Assembly: GCA_008692225.1 (NCBI GenBank)
Contig: VICG01000001.1
Location: 353,501 to 417,500 of the forward strand
Reading direction: 5' to 3'
From: Monilinia fructicola
Taxonomy: Eukaryota; Ascomycota; Leotiomycetes; Helotiales; Sclerotiniaceae
Length of the DNA: 64,000 bases
Under the pieces are notes generated by a model that worked only from the letters and a program-made list of their open reading frames with translations, ran no database searches and was not told the origin of the DNA. Of the stretch, positions 1-10,555 are shown piece after piece. A program made the position numbers and the translations under genes. Each line of letters begins with the position of its first letter. The stretch's first letter is position 1.

Positions 1-892
1 TTGTGTTTGAATGTTTCACCGACTCCGGCCGAATAATTCCTCGAGGGAGAAAAACAAAAGACGACTCGTTCGTTCATAGAGTACAATGAATAGAATAGAA
101 TAAAACTCGAATGAATAGACGGATTTGATTTGTTATGATCGATGGTCAAGACTCAAATGACACACAGCGCTTCCATGACTAATCAGCCAAGGTGAACAGA
201 TCACTCAGGAGTCAGCAGTCAACAACCCCGAGGCAGCCTTGGAGAAGTAAGAGCCTCCAGCTACGACAGCTTGACATACGCCCTTCCCGTTCCGTCTGGT
301 AAGGGTGAGGGTAAGGGTAAGGGTAAGGTTAAGGAAAGGAAAGGAAAGGAAAGGAGGTTGCGATAAGGCTGAAGTGCGGCAATCTCTCAAGAGTCAGGCA
401 AGTCATACATGATCATCATATCCATGATCATATCTATACTGTATCTATTTCCACGAGTACCATAGTGCATGTGCCGTACACGCGCTCTCATGCCATTGAA
501 TGATCTTTCTCGTTCGAGCTCATCACCCTAGTCGAGACTCGAAAGGAGATGGCTTCACCTTTCGAGGGAAGGATTCCGGAGGGTAGGGTTTAGAAATGCT
601 AGCGAATGGGCCAAGTGACTGACAACAAAGGAGGCTGTTGAGCTTTCAAATATGATTTGTAATAAATCGATGGATGCTGCCTACCGTACAGTATAGAGTA
701 GATGGCAGGCAGTATTGCGCATGCATTTGATTGAAGAGGAGTGATTCTACACCAACCCACCACTCGAATCTCGAATGATTACAAGTAGATTGTACGAAGT
801 AGGTGAAGATAGATTGTTGATACATCTATTGGTCGAAGAAAGAGGGAATGCTTGCTATATTACTAATCAGTAGGTAGGTAAGCTACTCCGTA

Positions 893-1144
893 CTTGGTGT
901 TGTTTTGGGTCTATGCCAAGATAAAAATCAAGTGAAAACGGAATTTATTTTAAAAAATAATAATAAATCAACGAATCCATTGAAAATTATAAATAATGCT
1001 TTATAGTATTATTGAATTAAAAAAATAAACGTTTGGTATATCTAAATTTTTAAAAATGAAAGTTGTATAATATATAAAAAAGAATTTAAAAGATATACTA
1101 TTTTGTAGGTTTCTACCCCGGCATAGATCCAAAACAACACCAAG
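893..1144. mobile_element. 252-bp terminal-inverted-repeat element (MITE-like)
   Basis: The ends are inverted repeats of about 25 bp that differ at one base. The left end (893-917) begins CTTGGTGTTGTTTTGG and the right end (1120-1144) is its reverse complement. A TA dinucleotide flanks each end (891-892 and 1145-1146), as expected for a Tc1/mariner-type target duplication. The interior is very AT-rich and has no coding capacity. In reverse orientation about 220 bp of it aligns by eye with 60320-60538, so it belongs to a family with other copies in this window. Assignment to Tc1/mariner rests only on the TA flanks and is an inference. Confidence 0.8.
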
Positions 1145-1907
1145 TACTCGTACGAAGTAATACTCCATTAATTACCTTCCTTCCATACCTTCCTTGCAGT
1201 GCTTAAGTAATAAGTAGCTCGAACGGGCGTTTGACTGTGTTGAACATTGATGACGGAGATGATTACTAATCGATGAATAGCATGAATAGCATGAATAACC
1301 GAATAACCGAATAACCGAGTAGCTTATAACCTAATGAGATCCGTATGTAGTATGTAGTATGTACCGTACAGGATACCTACCCGATCCATGAATGGATGAA
1401 AGAAAAGGAAAGAAGATGAAAAAAACGAAGGCGGCTTTCATAAAGAGTTCCAAGCTTGATTATATTATATAGCCAGCTACCTAGGTATGTTGATATGTAG
1501 GCCCGCGTGTGTAAGTGAGTCCAGGTAGGTGTCTAGATATGTATGCGCTGATTTGAATGCGTGAAGGATTGGATTTTGAAGGTATGAAATCTAATGGGTT
1601 AGACAACCACAGTACCTACCCAATACTTGAAGTTGACATTGGAACTGCTTCTCTTTGTTACTAGGCACTCTGCTTTATAATCCAATCCATCCAGATCAAA
1701 TGAATCCTTTGCATAGATGCTCATGTCCGTAGTAATACATAGATGCTTATGTCCGCAGTAATACTGTAGGTACCTCCAGCTACTGTAGTAGTTGAGATGT
1801 CATATTCGAGTAAATCAAATCAAACGACTGCCTAATTAGGTATCTACCTAGGTATGGTATCTACTACTCCGTACTGTACTTATGCTTATGTACTTATCTA
1901 CTCTGTA

Positions 1908-2225
1908 CTAGCAACGGTATTTTGGACTAGCGTGCCTATCTAGGTATATATATATAACTATTCTTACCTATTAAAGTATACTCTATACTAGCAACGGTAT
2001 CTTGAACTAGCGTGCCTATCTAGGTATATATATATATATATATATATAACTATTCTTACCTATTAAAGTATACTCTATACTAGCAACGGTATTTTGGACT
2101 AGCGTGCCTATCTAGGTATATATATGACTATTATTACCTATTGAAGTATACTCTATACTAGCAACGGTATTTTAAACTAGCGTGCCTATCTAGGTATATA
2201 TATGACTATTATTACCTATTAAAGT
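1908..2225. repeat. Tandem repeat, about four units of 78-92 bp
   Basis: Four head-to-tail units each contain GCAACGGTAT, at 1911, 1991, 2083 and 2161, giving periods of 80, 92 and 78 bp. Each unit also carries CTAGCGTGCCTATCTAGGTA followed by a TA microsatellite. The length of that TA run explains most of the period variation. The array ends next to a GTACTCCGTACGG word at 2224. Confidence 0.9.
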
Positions 2226-2241
2226 ACTCCGTACGGCTTTT

Positions 2242-2337
2242 GAAAAAAAAAAAATGAAAAGAAGAGAAAAGAAAAAGAAAAAGAAAAAGAAAAAGAGAAA
2301 GAGAAAGAGGAAGAGAAAGAGAAAGAGAAAGAGAAAA
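2242..2337. repeat. Purine tract (A-rich with AAAAG/AGAG motifs)
   Basis: About 95 bases on the plus strand are almost entirely A and G, built from GAAAAA and GAGAAA units. This is a polypurine-polypyrimidine microsatellite. The long hydrophobic frame on the opposite strand is an artefact of the repeat. Confidence 0.85.
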
Positions 2338-2448
2338 ATCCAAAAAGCTATAACAAAGCCGGAAAGATCGGAGAAAGAAGGGGATGGATGAATAAAAGAT
2401 ATGTAAGCAATTAATTCATTACGTTCCCATCCCATGTAAGAGAATCCA

Positions 2449-2690
2449 GGTTTCCAGGTTTCCAGCTTTCTAGTCTTCTAGTCTTCTAGTTTTCTAGTTT
2501 TCTAGCTTTCTAGCTTTCTAGCTTTCTAGCTTTCTAGCCTTCCCTAACCAATAAATCTTATAAAGGCCTTATTCATCATTTTTCAACCCTCCCCTCCCGT
2601 CACTCTTAATTCTTAAAGATCCATACTGGAGAAGTGAGAAGTGAGAAGTGAGAAGTGAGAATTGAGAATTGAGAATTGAGAATTGCAAAC
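2449..2690. repeat. Short tandem repeats (TTTCTAGC and GTGAGAA/TTGAGAA units)
   Basis: Between 2449 and 2539 an 8-base unit of the type CTTTCTAG is repeated with drift. Between 2632 and 2690 a 7-base GTGAGAA unit grades into TTGAGAA. Both lie between genes. Confidence 0.8.
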
Positions 2691-2919
2691 TACTACAGTA
2701 TTACATATTAACTTACATTTTGTATCCTGCTGTGGACTCGCCTTTTGATTTAAATTAATTCAATTCAATTCAATTCAATCTAATCTAATGCAGGATATAT
2801 TTTTATATATCCAACAAGAAATACTAGTATCCCAAACAGGAATCTCTTACAATCACAATCACAATCACAACCACAACCACTCCTGCCACTACCACTCCTC
2901 CCTCCCATCCCACAATCAT

Positions 2920-2937
2920 AATCACGTGTTTTGATGG
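2920..2937. promoter_or_regulatory. Candidate E-box element upstream of kapC
   Basis: The 18-nt word AATCACGTGTTTTGATGG contains the CACGTG core bound by bHLH and some bZIP factors. It lies about 700 bp before the kapC start. A copy with a single mismatch sits about 455 bp upstream of erg25 (62598-62615). A regulatory role is inferred from the match alone. Confidence 0.3.
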
Positions 2938-3309
2938 TTCGGAAGTTCGCGGTTAGGTCATAACAGGACAGGGCAGGACAGGACAGTACAGAGAAAAAGA
3001 TACTACAGGACCTACTCCGTACAAGCAACCAACCACCTGCATAGCATAGCAGCCAACCCAAATACGGTGAAAGCCAATATCAAATCAATCGTATGCCAGT
3101 ATAACCACAAGCATCCAATACCATCTCAAGATTATTATTATATCATTGTCGACAAGAAGAACAATCCATCCATCCATCCATCCATCCAACACCTGCAGCC
3201 TCTTTCCATTCTTACACTCGTCCCTTGAAGTGGTACTGGGTAGTTTTCGAAGGGTTAAAATCATTCCAAGGTTACCTACATACCAGTTATTTTTGGCCTA
3301 CTTATCATT

Positions 3310-3425
3310 ATTATTATTGTTATTGTTATTATTATTCCTTACTACTACTTGCTACTCCTACTACTTACTACTCCTACTACTTACTACTCTACTACTCCTC
3401 CTACTACTCCTACTCCTACTCCTAC
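3310..3425. repeat. Trinucleotide-rich repeat in the kapC leader
   Basis: Runs of TTATTATTA followed by TACTACTAC/CCTACTACT dominate this stretch. The frames read through it (Leu-rich or Tyr/Thr-rich) are low-complexity artefacts. Confidence 0.75.
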
Positions 3426-3630
3426 CCAGTCAGTCAGCAAACAACATCATCAACATCAACTTCAAAAAGGTCACGTCAAGTTTCTGATAAGTCTATTGGT
3501 CAAGCAAATCAAAACTCAAGAAACTTCGAAAACTCGACAACCACCCCCTCCAAACTAAAACCTTCTAAATCCAATATATTCACCACTACCTACCTACCCA
3601 ACTATCCATACTCTTGATAATCTGCCAAAC

Positions 3631-5144
3631 ATGCAATCAATCGCCCCGGCACCTGTAGCACAGATGCAGAATCAGGTCCGTATCTTCCTTTTACACATTA
3701 TATTTACTTTACTTCACGGTCCCGACGAGATCTATCCCTTTGCCTGTAATTCCGGTGGTCCTTGATATTTGACTTACCTCACTTGTCATACCCCTCCATT
3801 CAATTTCTTCCAACACTCAATCCCGACAAAGTCTCGAGCTTTCCCATTCGCGTGTTCGCAAACATAATATAATCCCTCCTCCCACCCCCCAAGAGACATT
3901 TAAATCTTAAAGCTGACTCACTCGCGCAGGAAATGAGTGCAGACAATGGTATAACCCTCCCTTTCCTTTCTTTGATGACCAAGCACAACAACGGTTTTTG
4001 TCCCCCATCCCAGTATAGGTATATGCGGCTATACGAGTTGAATAAACCAAAATTTGCCTTCATCCGCTCGTTCTACGCCGCGATTGATGTTTCCGTTTCC
4101 GCTTCCACAAGAGCCCCCATGTTGATGTTGCTTTCTGCTGACGCGCCTCACCTCTTCCTCTAGATTTAAGAGCTCAGCTCTTGAACTTGACCTCGCATTC
4201 CCAACAGCATAATACTCAGACTCATGGCTATAATCACGACGTGCAAGCTTCGAGTAGCGCTTCACCTCACGACCATAATATAGATCCTGCCATCGGTGGA
4301 CAAATGATGTCGGAAAGCGGAGGAGATGACGCAGATGGTAGAAAGGGTGGAAAACGCGAGCTTTCTCAATCGAAGCGCGCTGCTCAGAATCGCGCTGCTC
4401 AGGTTCGTAATTTTCATTCGTATCGCGATTTTTTCTCGTTGGCGCATTCTTCGTGAGGTTGTTATGATGCGAAGTATCGCTCGTTTAAAAAAATTAACGT
4501 CGGAGTTGAGATTTATGGTTCTCTTGCTTTGTCAATTCTCATGTCATCCAAAAAAAAAAATCCCCTCCAACGCATCACCCAAGCTTACATAATCTATCAC
4601 ACAGAGAGCATTTCGTCAACGTAAAGAAGGATATATCAAGAAGCTTGAAGAGCAAGTTCGTGACTTCCATGCATTGGAGGATAATTACAAGGCCATCCAT
4701 GCCGAAAATTACTCTTTGCGCGAGTATATCATCCGACTACAATCTCGACTCATTGAATCTCAAGGAGAGTTTCCACAACCACCACCTAATATTAACCTAA
4801 GCCATTCAACTGCGCACCCTCACCCTCAGCACCCTCAACACCCTCAACCACCCCAACAAAGACAAATGGAGTCACTGGAGCACATGCAACGACATGAAGC
4901 TCCCATTGCCCCAATGGCACCCATGGGTTCTCTCCAAGCTTCCGCCGCCAGGACTCTAGCCGCCGCCAGTCTCAAACACCCCGGTGAGGAGCAGCAAGTT
5001 CAACAACAGCAACAGCCATATCCCCCTCACCCAGAAAGCAAACGCTTCAAGGAGGACGATACTAACGACGAGAATCTCATTCGCTCCCAATTGGGCGGGG
5101 GCCCACTCAGCGCTGATGGCCTCCCAACTTCCATGTCCATGTAA
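3631..5144 (+). CDS. kapC: bZIP transcription factor KapC
   Basis: KapC is a nuclear Yap/AP-1-type bZIP transcription factor of filamentous fungi. The CDS is joined from 3631-3675, 3930-3948, 4164-4402 and 4605-5144, giving 280 residues. All junctions are GT-AG and in frame; exon 2 is only 19 nt. The basic region around residues 86-110 reads SKRAAQNRAAQRAFRQRKE, the Yap-type signature QNRAAQRAFR, and is split by intron 3 after NRAAQ. A leucine zipper follows (about 113-146, KKLEEQV to IIRLQSRL). The N-terminal HNIDPAI segment and the post-zipper ESQGEFP segment match the KapC family rather than Yap1, and no C-terminal cysteine-rich redox domain is present. The tail is rich in Pro, Gln and His. 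The ATG at 3631 is the only one consistent with exon 1. The leader is long and repeat-rich. Family assignment is firm; the target genes cannot be read from the sequence. Confidence 0.93.
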
Positions 5145-6178
5145 AATCTCACTCACATATAGGGTCTAACATGTTTTTCTTCTGCGTTTCCGGCGTTGAT
5201 CAAGACGGAGGCTTTCTTTTTGGGATGTTTTACTATGATGGGGGGGGCACACGGGTGGAGTTCCTACTTTTATATCAAAAGTGGTACCTCACTCTTTTGG
5301 GGTGGAGGCGGGGGCGGGGGCAGGGGGGGTGAATTATCCAACCAATCAACATTGCTGGCTGTACCTTCTTTCCTCTCTCTCTCTCTCTTTTCTTTCTTTC
5401 CTTCTCTTCCACGGCGTCCCATGTTCCCTTGTTTCTTTTCCTTCCTCACCTCGTTCACATGTGCGTATTCAGTGTGGGTTTTCCAGGCGAAGGCAGTGTG
5501 TGTGTGTGTGTGTGTGTGTGTATTTCGTTCAACGCGGCGTGGAGCATGGTACGGAAAGTTCGGACATCTGCGAGGGAGGGTGTTGATATGCATGCGTGCA
5601 CGCGCAGAAGTGAGTGAGTCGTCGTTCCCAGCAACCTCGATCGGCCGTCCGCCGTGACGTGATCGGTGGAAGATGAGGCATTGTGGATGCGGTGGATGCA
5701 GGCATGTGCAATAAATACCTAGCTACCTACGTCGCTAGCTTGCCCGTCTGTCTTATTCCAGGACAATGAAGAATGAAGAAAGAAGAAAAAAAAAAAGTGC
5801 AAGATATGACATCCAATGAATGGTTCAACGTGCAGCGCAGTGCAGTGCAGTGCAGTGCAATTCCCAAGAAGAAAAAATTTAAAAATTTAAAAAAATTATC
5901 TTTCGACTAACCTAACCAACCGCCTCTGTACTTTTATGTCCCTCTAATATGGATCTCCGAACACAAAGGAAAGCGTACACTGTTGACCCCAAGAAGCCCA
6001 GCCCAGCTCAGTTCAGCTCAGTTGACCTTGACCTTGACCGCGAGAAGCGAGAAGCAAGGAGCGAGAAGAGAGAGACAACGCCTGACTTGACCCAAGCAAC
6101 CAACCCTACCTAGGTACCCAACGGACGGACCCTGCGTTTTTTGGGATCCTCATCCCATCCGGGCGTATGGATTGTGAA
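5145..6178. other. Convergent intergenic region kapC/arp5
   Basis: This is the 3' flank of kapC (+) and arp5 (-). No gene is seen. It contains a G-rich patch near 5300, a (GT)n run at 5498-5521, repeated AGTGC units near 5830-5860, and a TACCTAGGTA word near 6108. Confidence 0.7.
5498..5521. repeat. (GT)n microsatellite
   Basis: About 12 uninterrupted GT units in the 3' flank of kapC. Confidence 0.9.
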
Positions 6179-8671
6179 TCACGAATACGCATTTCCAAGA
6201 TCATGTTCCTGCACGCGGATTAGTCAGCCTGGAACATCTGGCGCTCGCTGCAGGCTCAACGCGCACGACAAGGATAGAAGAGGATGAAGGGGTAATGCAG
6301 GATAACATCACCACGTACCTTGAGATATTCAGCCCCCTTCTCACTATACTCCTCTCGCGTGATCCTCGCCTCCTTCCACCGATCCCCACAGCTCCACTTC
6401 GCCGCCCCCTTCCACGCATCCAGCAATGGATCTCCCGCCCTCCTAATCTTGACCTCCGTGCCTGCCTCCAGATGTCCTCTCAGCCCCTCCCTCAATCGCT
6501 CGTCGAAATTCTGCCACAGTGTATTCCCACCCGTGAGGAAGATATCCTTTAGGAAATCCTGCTGCTTCATTCCCGATCCTGAAATCCGCTGCGTGAGTAT
6601 ATCCGCGGCGATTTCGATGATGCCTGCTTGATCCAAGCCTGCGATGCTGGGTTGGAAAATGACTTCCGGGACGCGGATACGTTCGACATTGAGATGTAAT
6701 TGATGGGCCTCCGCCGTGCTCGCCGGGTTGAATGGGCGAGGTCCGCGGAGAAAAGCATGGATGAGTGATTTTTTCCAATCAGTTTGCGCATCGAATGTAT
6801 GTTGATCCGTGAATTCCGGATCGTATTTCAGGAGATCTGCTTCGAGAGTTTTGAGTATTACATTAGGATCCTCTTCTTCTTCGTCATCACTGCCGCCGTC
6901 TCCAGTTTGGATGGTACGGTAGACTCCCCAATCATCGTCGTTTTGACCGAAATCATCATCATCGCCTCCGCGGCGACGTTTCTTGGTTGGATTATCAGAT
7001 GCGAGGTTAGCGATGCTCTTCATACGGATTTGACTTGCGAGACTCTTTCTGTTGCCGAGATCCGCTTTAAGACGCTCTTTATCTTTAATTTTCTGGAGCA
7101 TTGATGCCCGAGCATCCCGACGTTCTTGGAGCCAGCCTTCAAGGTCATTCTCTCGTTTTTCATCATCTATACGCTGCTCTTCCGCGATTCGAGCTTTCTC
7201 AGCTTCCTTCTCTGCTTTAGCACGGGCGCGGGCTTCATTATTAGATTTCATTAGACGTTGATGACGTTTCTGTTTGAGGCCTGCTTCATCAAGTTGGTCA
7301 TCCGGAATATCGAGCATGGAGTAGTCTGGTTCTTCGACTTCTTCTTCGATTTCAGGTCCACCGACATCCTTGGTTCGAGCCTTACGTATGCTTTTGTCAA
7401 GTTCTTTGATGGTTTTCTCCAAAGCAGCTTCATCTTTCAACTCTTCGGCGTCCAGTAATCTTTTGATTTCCTTTTTCGTCTGGTCCACTAACTTGCCTTG
7501 CAAATGTCTGTAGTACTCAAGTTCTTGTTCTTTACGAATCAATCTCTCAAGGCGCATTTTTGCAGCTTGTTCTTGTAATCTTCGACCGCTCTCCTTTCTC
7601 TTCTCTGCAATTTTTGCCAACTCTTCTTCACTCTTTTGGATTTCGATTACCTCTGTATAGGGGTATTGAATGATACGATCTCTGTCCTCCAGACCTGTCC
7701 AATCGAGATATTTGCTTATTTCCTGATCATAGTCTCGTGATAGATAGCAATGGTCTTGTACCATATATTCCATTTGAGTAGAGGCTAACTTGCCAGGAAA
7801 AGAAGGATACTTCAATCTGATGAGCTTCAGGAGGTACTCGGCACTTTGTGACGCACCCCAATTCAACCTTGTTGCTTGGGTAAGCATGGCCTTTGAATTA
7901 TAAACGGGAATGAGATGTGTAGAACTATGGGAAGAAGATACAACGAGACCAGTCTTGCCATTGTTATAGTCGTAGGAAAATAGAGAATCGATTCCATAGG
8001 CCACAGATGGTGCTCCATAACATTCGAATATAATTTCCGTCATAGCTATTCCATATCGTTAGCTGAATCCTTCAATCTATCATCACGCCCATACATTTCC
8101 TTGAATATGGTAAATTTGCGACAGCTTCTGTCATAACGATAGGCATATCCACTGTGCCTTCCGAATCAACCCCCAATTTGAGGAAGATACAGTCCAGTAC
8201 CTGCTCCATGACATCCCAATTGCTAACAATCCCACTTCCCGCCTCAAAAGCATTTCTCATATGGCCCTTAGCCGTCGTATCAGCGTATACATCGGCACCG
8301 ACAAACGAATACGTTTTGCCCAGCTTTCTTTCTCTGTATTTAGAGAAGAGTGGCAAGATATTCAAGCGTGGCGAGTCTTCAAAAGACCAGCCAGCTCGTG
8401 TCACTGATGAGCCTGTGAGAAAAGGTGTTAGCCTTTGCAAAGCCTATTGTCCAAGGCATTTTAAAATGTGCGGCGCCAAAATACCATTGTCAATTACTAT
8501 CGCAGCTTGACCAGACTCTCTGGACTTCGCTTTCTGATATCCATCTGGCTGGGGCTCAACATATTTATCGAAATGAATATCCTTAGCAGGATAAATTGTA
8601 GGGGGGGATGTAGTAGTTGACTTCTGGAGCTCTGATGCAGGCAAATCGATGTCCATGGCTGAGGGCGACAT
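6179..8671 (-). CDS. arp5: Actin-related protein Arp5 (INO80 chromatin-remodelling complex)
   Basis: Arp5 is a nuclear actin-fold subunit of INO80. It pairs with Ies6 to couple the ATPase to nucleosome sliding. Reading on the minus strand, exons are 8671-8485, 8412-8095, 8045-6319 and 6208-6179, all with GT-AG introns, giving 753 residues, the usual size. The actin-type phosphate loop (IVIDNGS then TRAGWSFEDSPRLN) is split by intron 1. The conserved NLPYSRKSMTEIIFECYG is split by intron 2. The actin fold is interrupted by a long charged coiled-coil insertion (roughly residues 300-530, rich in Glu, Lys and Arg, then a DDDD/EEEE stretch), typical of Arp5. The C-terminal part carries LTGGNTLWQNFDERL. 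The last ten codons (EHDLGNAYS and stop) lie in their own exon after a 110-bp intron. No frame disruption is present. Its partner Ies6 is encoded 1.3 kb away. Confidence 0.96.
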
Positions 8672-9143
8672 CTTCCTAGAAAGGGAGTTTGTTAATTGTG
8701 GGCTGGATCATTGCTTGCGAAAAGTTTTAGGAAGGTAATCAATTGGATAGCATAAAATTATTGATGAGAGTTCAAGTTGTAAATACGTTTGTTTATGATA
8801 AGCTTGGAACGTTGGAGTTGGAGTTGTTGCCGCTTCATCTTTCGTCCACCAGTCCCAAGGCTGAGGTTACCTAGGTAAGTCTTATATTTTAGGAACAAGG
8901 CTGAGGCGATTCAAGTAGCGCAAACGATATCAATTGATTGAACTCCAAGGTCAACGTTATGTGGAGAAGCACGATTAGAACTAGTTCTACGCGACTCTTT
9001 CGTGGAGTATCCATCTCCCAAGAGTCATGCACATTGCACAAGTATCCTCACCAGTCATCAAGCTGGAGATATTCTAAATGTCAACCTCTAAGGTTACCAC
9101 CCAACGCCAGTCTCCCTCTCCGTCAAAATCCCTTCCGGTCTTA
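8672..9143. other. Promoter of arp5 and 3' flank of dad4
   Basis: This carries the presumed arp5 promoter and the dad4 3' end, both on the minus strand. A TACCTAGGTA word lies near 8870. A plus-strand frame starting near 8958 resembles a basic mitochondrial leader, but it runs antisense into the last dad4 exon and is not called a gene. Confidence 0.6.
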
Positions 9144-9447
9144 TCACGATGGCTCCTTCAGACTGTCGGTAGCTTTCAAGGGGTTAGCTTGCATATTGCT
9201 GATAATAAGAACAAAGACAACTTAGGATACCTTCTAGATGGAAGAGAACATTAGATTGGTAATTTTTGAACATGTCTGCAACCAACACAACGTTTGTATT
9301 CGCGATATTGATCTCCTGGTTCAGATCAGTGAGTGACATGTACCCAATCGTAGGCAATGAGGAGACTAGGTATACCTGAAGATTCTTGTTCAGAAGCATA
9401 ATCGCTTCGTTGAGTTTCTCCTGGAAGTAATGAATCAGTATGAGACG

Positions 9448-9491
<44 letters not shown>

Positions 9492-9676
9492 TATATTATA
9501 TATAATATATATATATATTCATCATCTCGTTGAGATGACAAACTCAAGGATACCGACCACATTGGTAATGATTCGTGACAATAGCAAATTCTGCTGGTGT
9601 TCATGAGGATTTTCCTATTAAATATTCATTATTTTCTATAGAAGACTGACTGACTTCCCTATCGTGATCTTACCAT
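9144..9676 (-). CDS. dad4: DASH complex subunit Dad4
   Basis: Dad4 is a small coiled-coil subunit of the DASH/Dam1 ring, which links kinetochores to spindle microtubules. The gene is intron-dense. Minus-strand exons are 9676-9674 (just the ATG), 9614-9558, 9420-9376, 9315-9231 and 9172-9144, and they join in frame to exactly 72 residues, the same length as budding-yeast Dad4. The N-terminus reads [20 protein letters not shown], followed by [35 protein letters not shown] and a FHLEAT..LKEPS end, all matching the family. Every intron has GT and AG ends; the intron after NV uses GTCGGT and contains a (GA)n microsatellite. The start is forced because only the isolated ATG at 9676 places MENP in frame. 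It is transcribed divergently from ies6, with 308 bp between the start codons. Confidence 0.93.
9451..9489. repeat. (AG)n microsatellite inside a dad4 intron
   Basis: About 19 AG units lie within intron 9421-9557 of dad4. On the coding strand this is a CT tract between donor and acceptor. It is followed on the plus strand by a TA-rich run. Confidence 0.9.
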
Positions 9677-9984
9677 AATCTCCAGCTCTATCTTCTTCCC
9701 GGTTTGCTTTGATCAGCTATGTAGATTTATGGAATGTGATGTTTGAAGCAGTCACTTCCTTCGCCGATGTTCACGGAGTACGTAGAACTAAATAATATCA
9801 ATCAATATTGATTGGACTTGTATAAATTGAATGCGTTACCTGATTGGCCGGCTGCTGTGACCCTTGAAGCGCTCCAGGGCTACCATCAACAAGGCGGATG
9901 GGGATGAAGATGGATGGGACATCGAATTCAATAACCTTACAACCTTGGAACTTCAACCAAATCAACCACCAATATTATTCAACA
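9677..9984. promoter_or_regulatory. Shared divergent promoter of dad4 and ies6
   Basis: A 308-bp gap separates the divergent start codons of dad4 (-) and ies6 (+), so both promoters must lie here or overlap the genes. I recognise no specific binding site. Confidence 0.6.
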
Positions 9985-10555
9985 ATGGCACCACCAACTC
10001 CAGAAGCTGAAGCCCATCAAGCTCTCATTGATCAGCTTGATGTTCACTCAATAAGAAAACCATTTCGTAATCCACACTGGAGACCCAATCAACGTCGCAA
10101 TAAGAATATCAAGACCATTCTCAGTGACTCGGTTCGAAAGGAAGCATCACTCATGCCAACGCAAGATAACAGCGGCGCTGCAACGCCTTTCTCTGAGGAT
10201 AATACCACTTCAACTGATGGTGAAATGACGCCTGCTCCTACGAGCGCTCCGACGCTTCAGCCAAATCTTGCGCAGGCTTCCAAGAACTTATCCAAATTGG
10301 TACTGGAAAGAAACATGAGGACGAATGGACCTTCCAATGCGCCCAATGCGACATATACGAATATTGAATCGGCACCATCTCTGGCACATTCAAAAACATT
10401 ATTGCGATATTACTGGCTTACCCGCACCATATACGGATCCTAAGACGAGGCTACGATATCACAACAAAGAAGTTTTTGGCGTTGTTAGGTCTTTGGGTCA
10501 AGGAGTTGCAGAGCAGTATTTGGAAGTACGAGGAGCGCATACGGTTTTGAAGTGA
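9985..10555 (+). CDS. ies6: INO80 complex subunit Ies6 (frame interrupted once)
   Basis: Ies6 carries a YL1 C-terminal domain and forms the Arp5-Ies6 module of INO80. The first frame runs from the ATG at 9985 (MAPPTPEAEAHQALIDQLDV) through a basic, Ser/Thr-rich region to LAHSK. The second frame holds the diagnostic YL1-C block: HYCDITGLPAPYTDP, LRYHNKEVFGVVRSL, QYLEVRGAHTVLK and stop at 10553-10555. The two frames meet at a run of five A (10392-10396). Dropping one A joins them into 189 residues. No intron can explain the shift, because no AG lies between 10325 and the conserved block. An in-frame ATG at 9898 would add 29 residues, but the 9985 start fits the small size of the family. The single extra A may be an assembly error (seven similar sites exist in this window) or a true null allele. 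Confidence 0.9.

Larger units (their letters stand above)
1..3630. other. Gene-poor 5' region of the window, repeat-rich
   Basis: I see no protein-coding gene here. Open frames are short and made of low-complexity sequence. The stretch holds a small inverted-repeat transposon (893-1144), a tandem repeat (1908-2225), a purine tract (2242-2337), TTTCTAG-type and GTGAGAA-type short tandem repeats (2449-2690), and the presumed promoter and long 5' leader of kapC (about 2900-3630). That leader contains CATC and TACTAC runs. Short palindromic words TACCTAGGTA and TACTCCGTAC recur throughout. Confidence 0.7.

Noticed and set aside
301..340. Telomere-like GGGTAA repeats near the left end of the window
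   Set aside because: The unit is GGGTAA, not the fungal GGGTTA, there are only about five imperfect copies, and they grade into GGAAA repeats.
3146..3617. Several overlapping plus-strand frames before kapC
   Set aside because: They translate TTA/TAC repeats in three frames and lie in the kapC leader.
5196..5657. Plus-strand frame of about 150 codons
   Set aside because: It is built from G-rich, CT and (GT)n repeats and resembles no protein.
8938..9225. Plus-strand frame with a basic, mitochondrial-leader-like start
   Set aside because: It runs antisense into the last dad4 exon, lacks a recognisable domain and has no coherent continuation.
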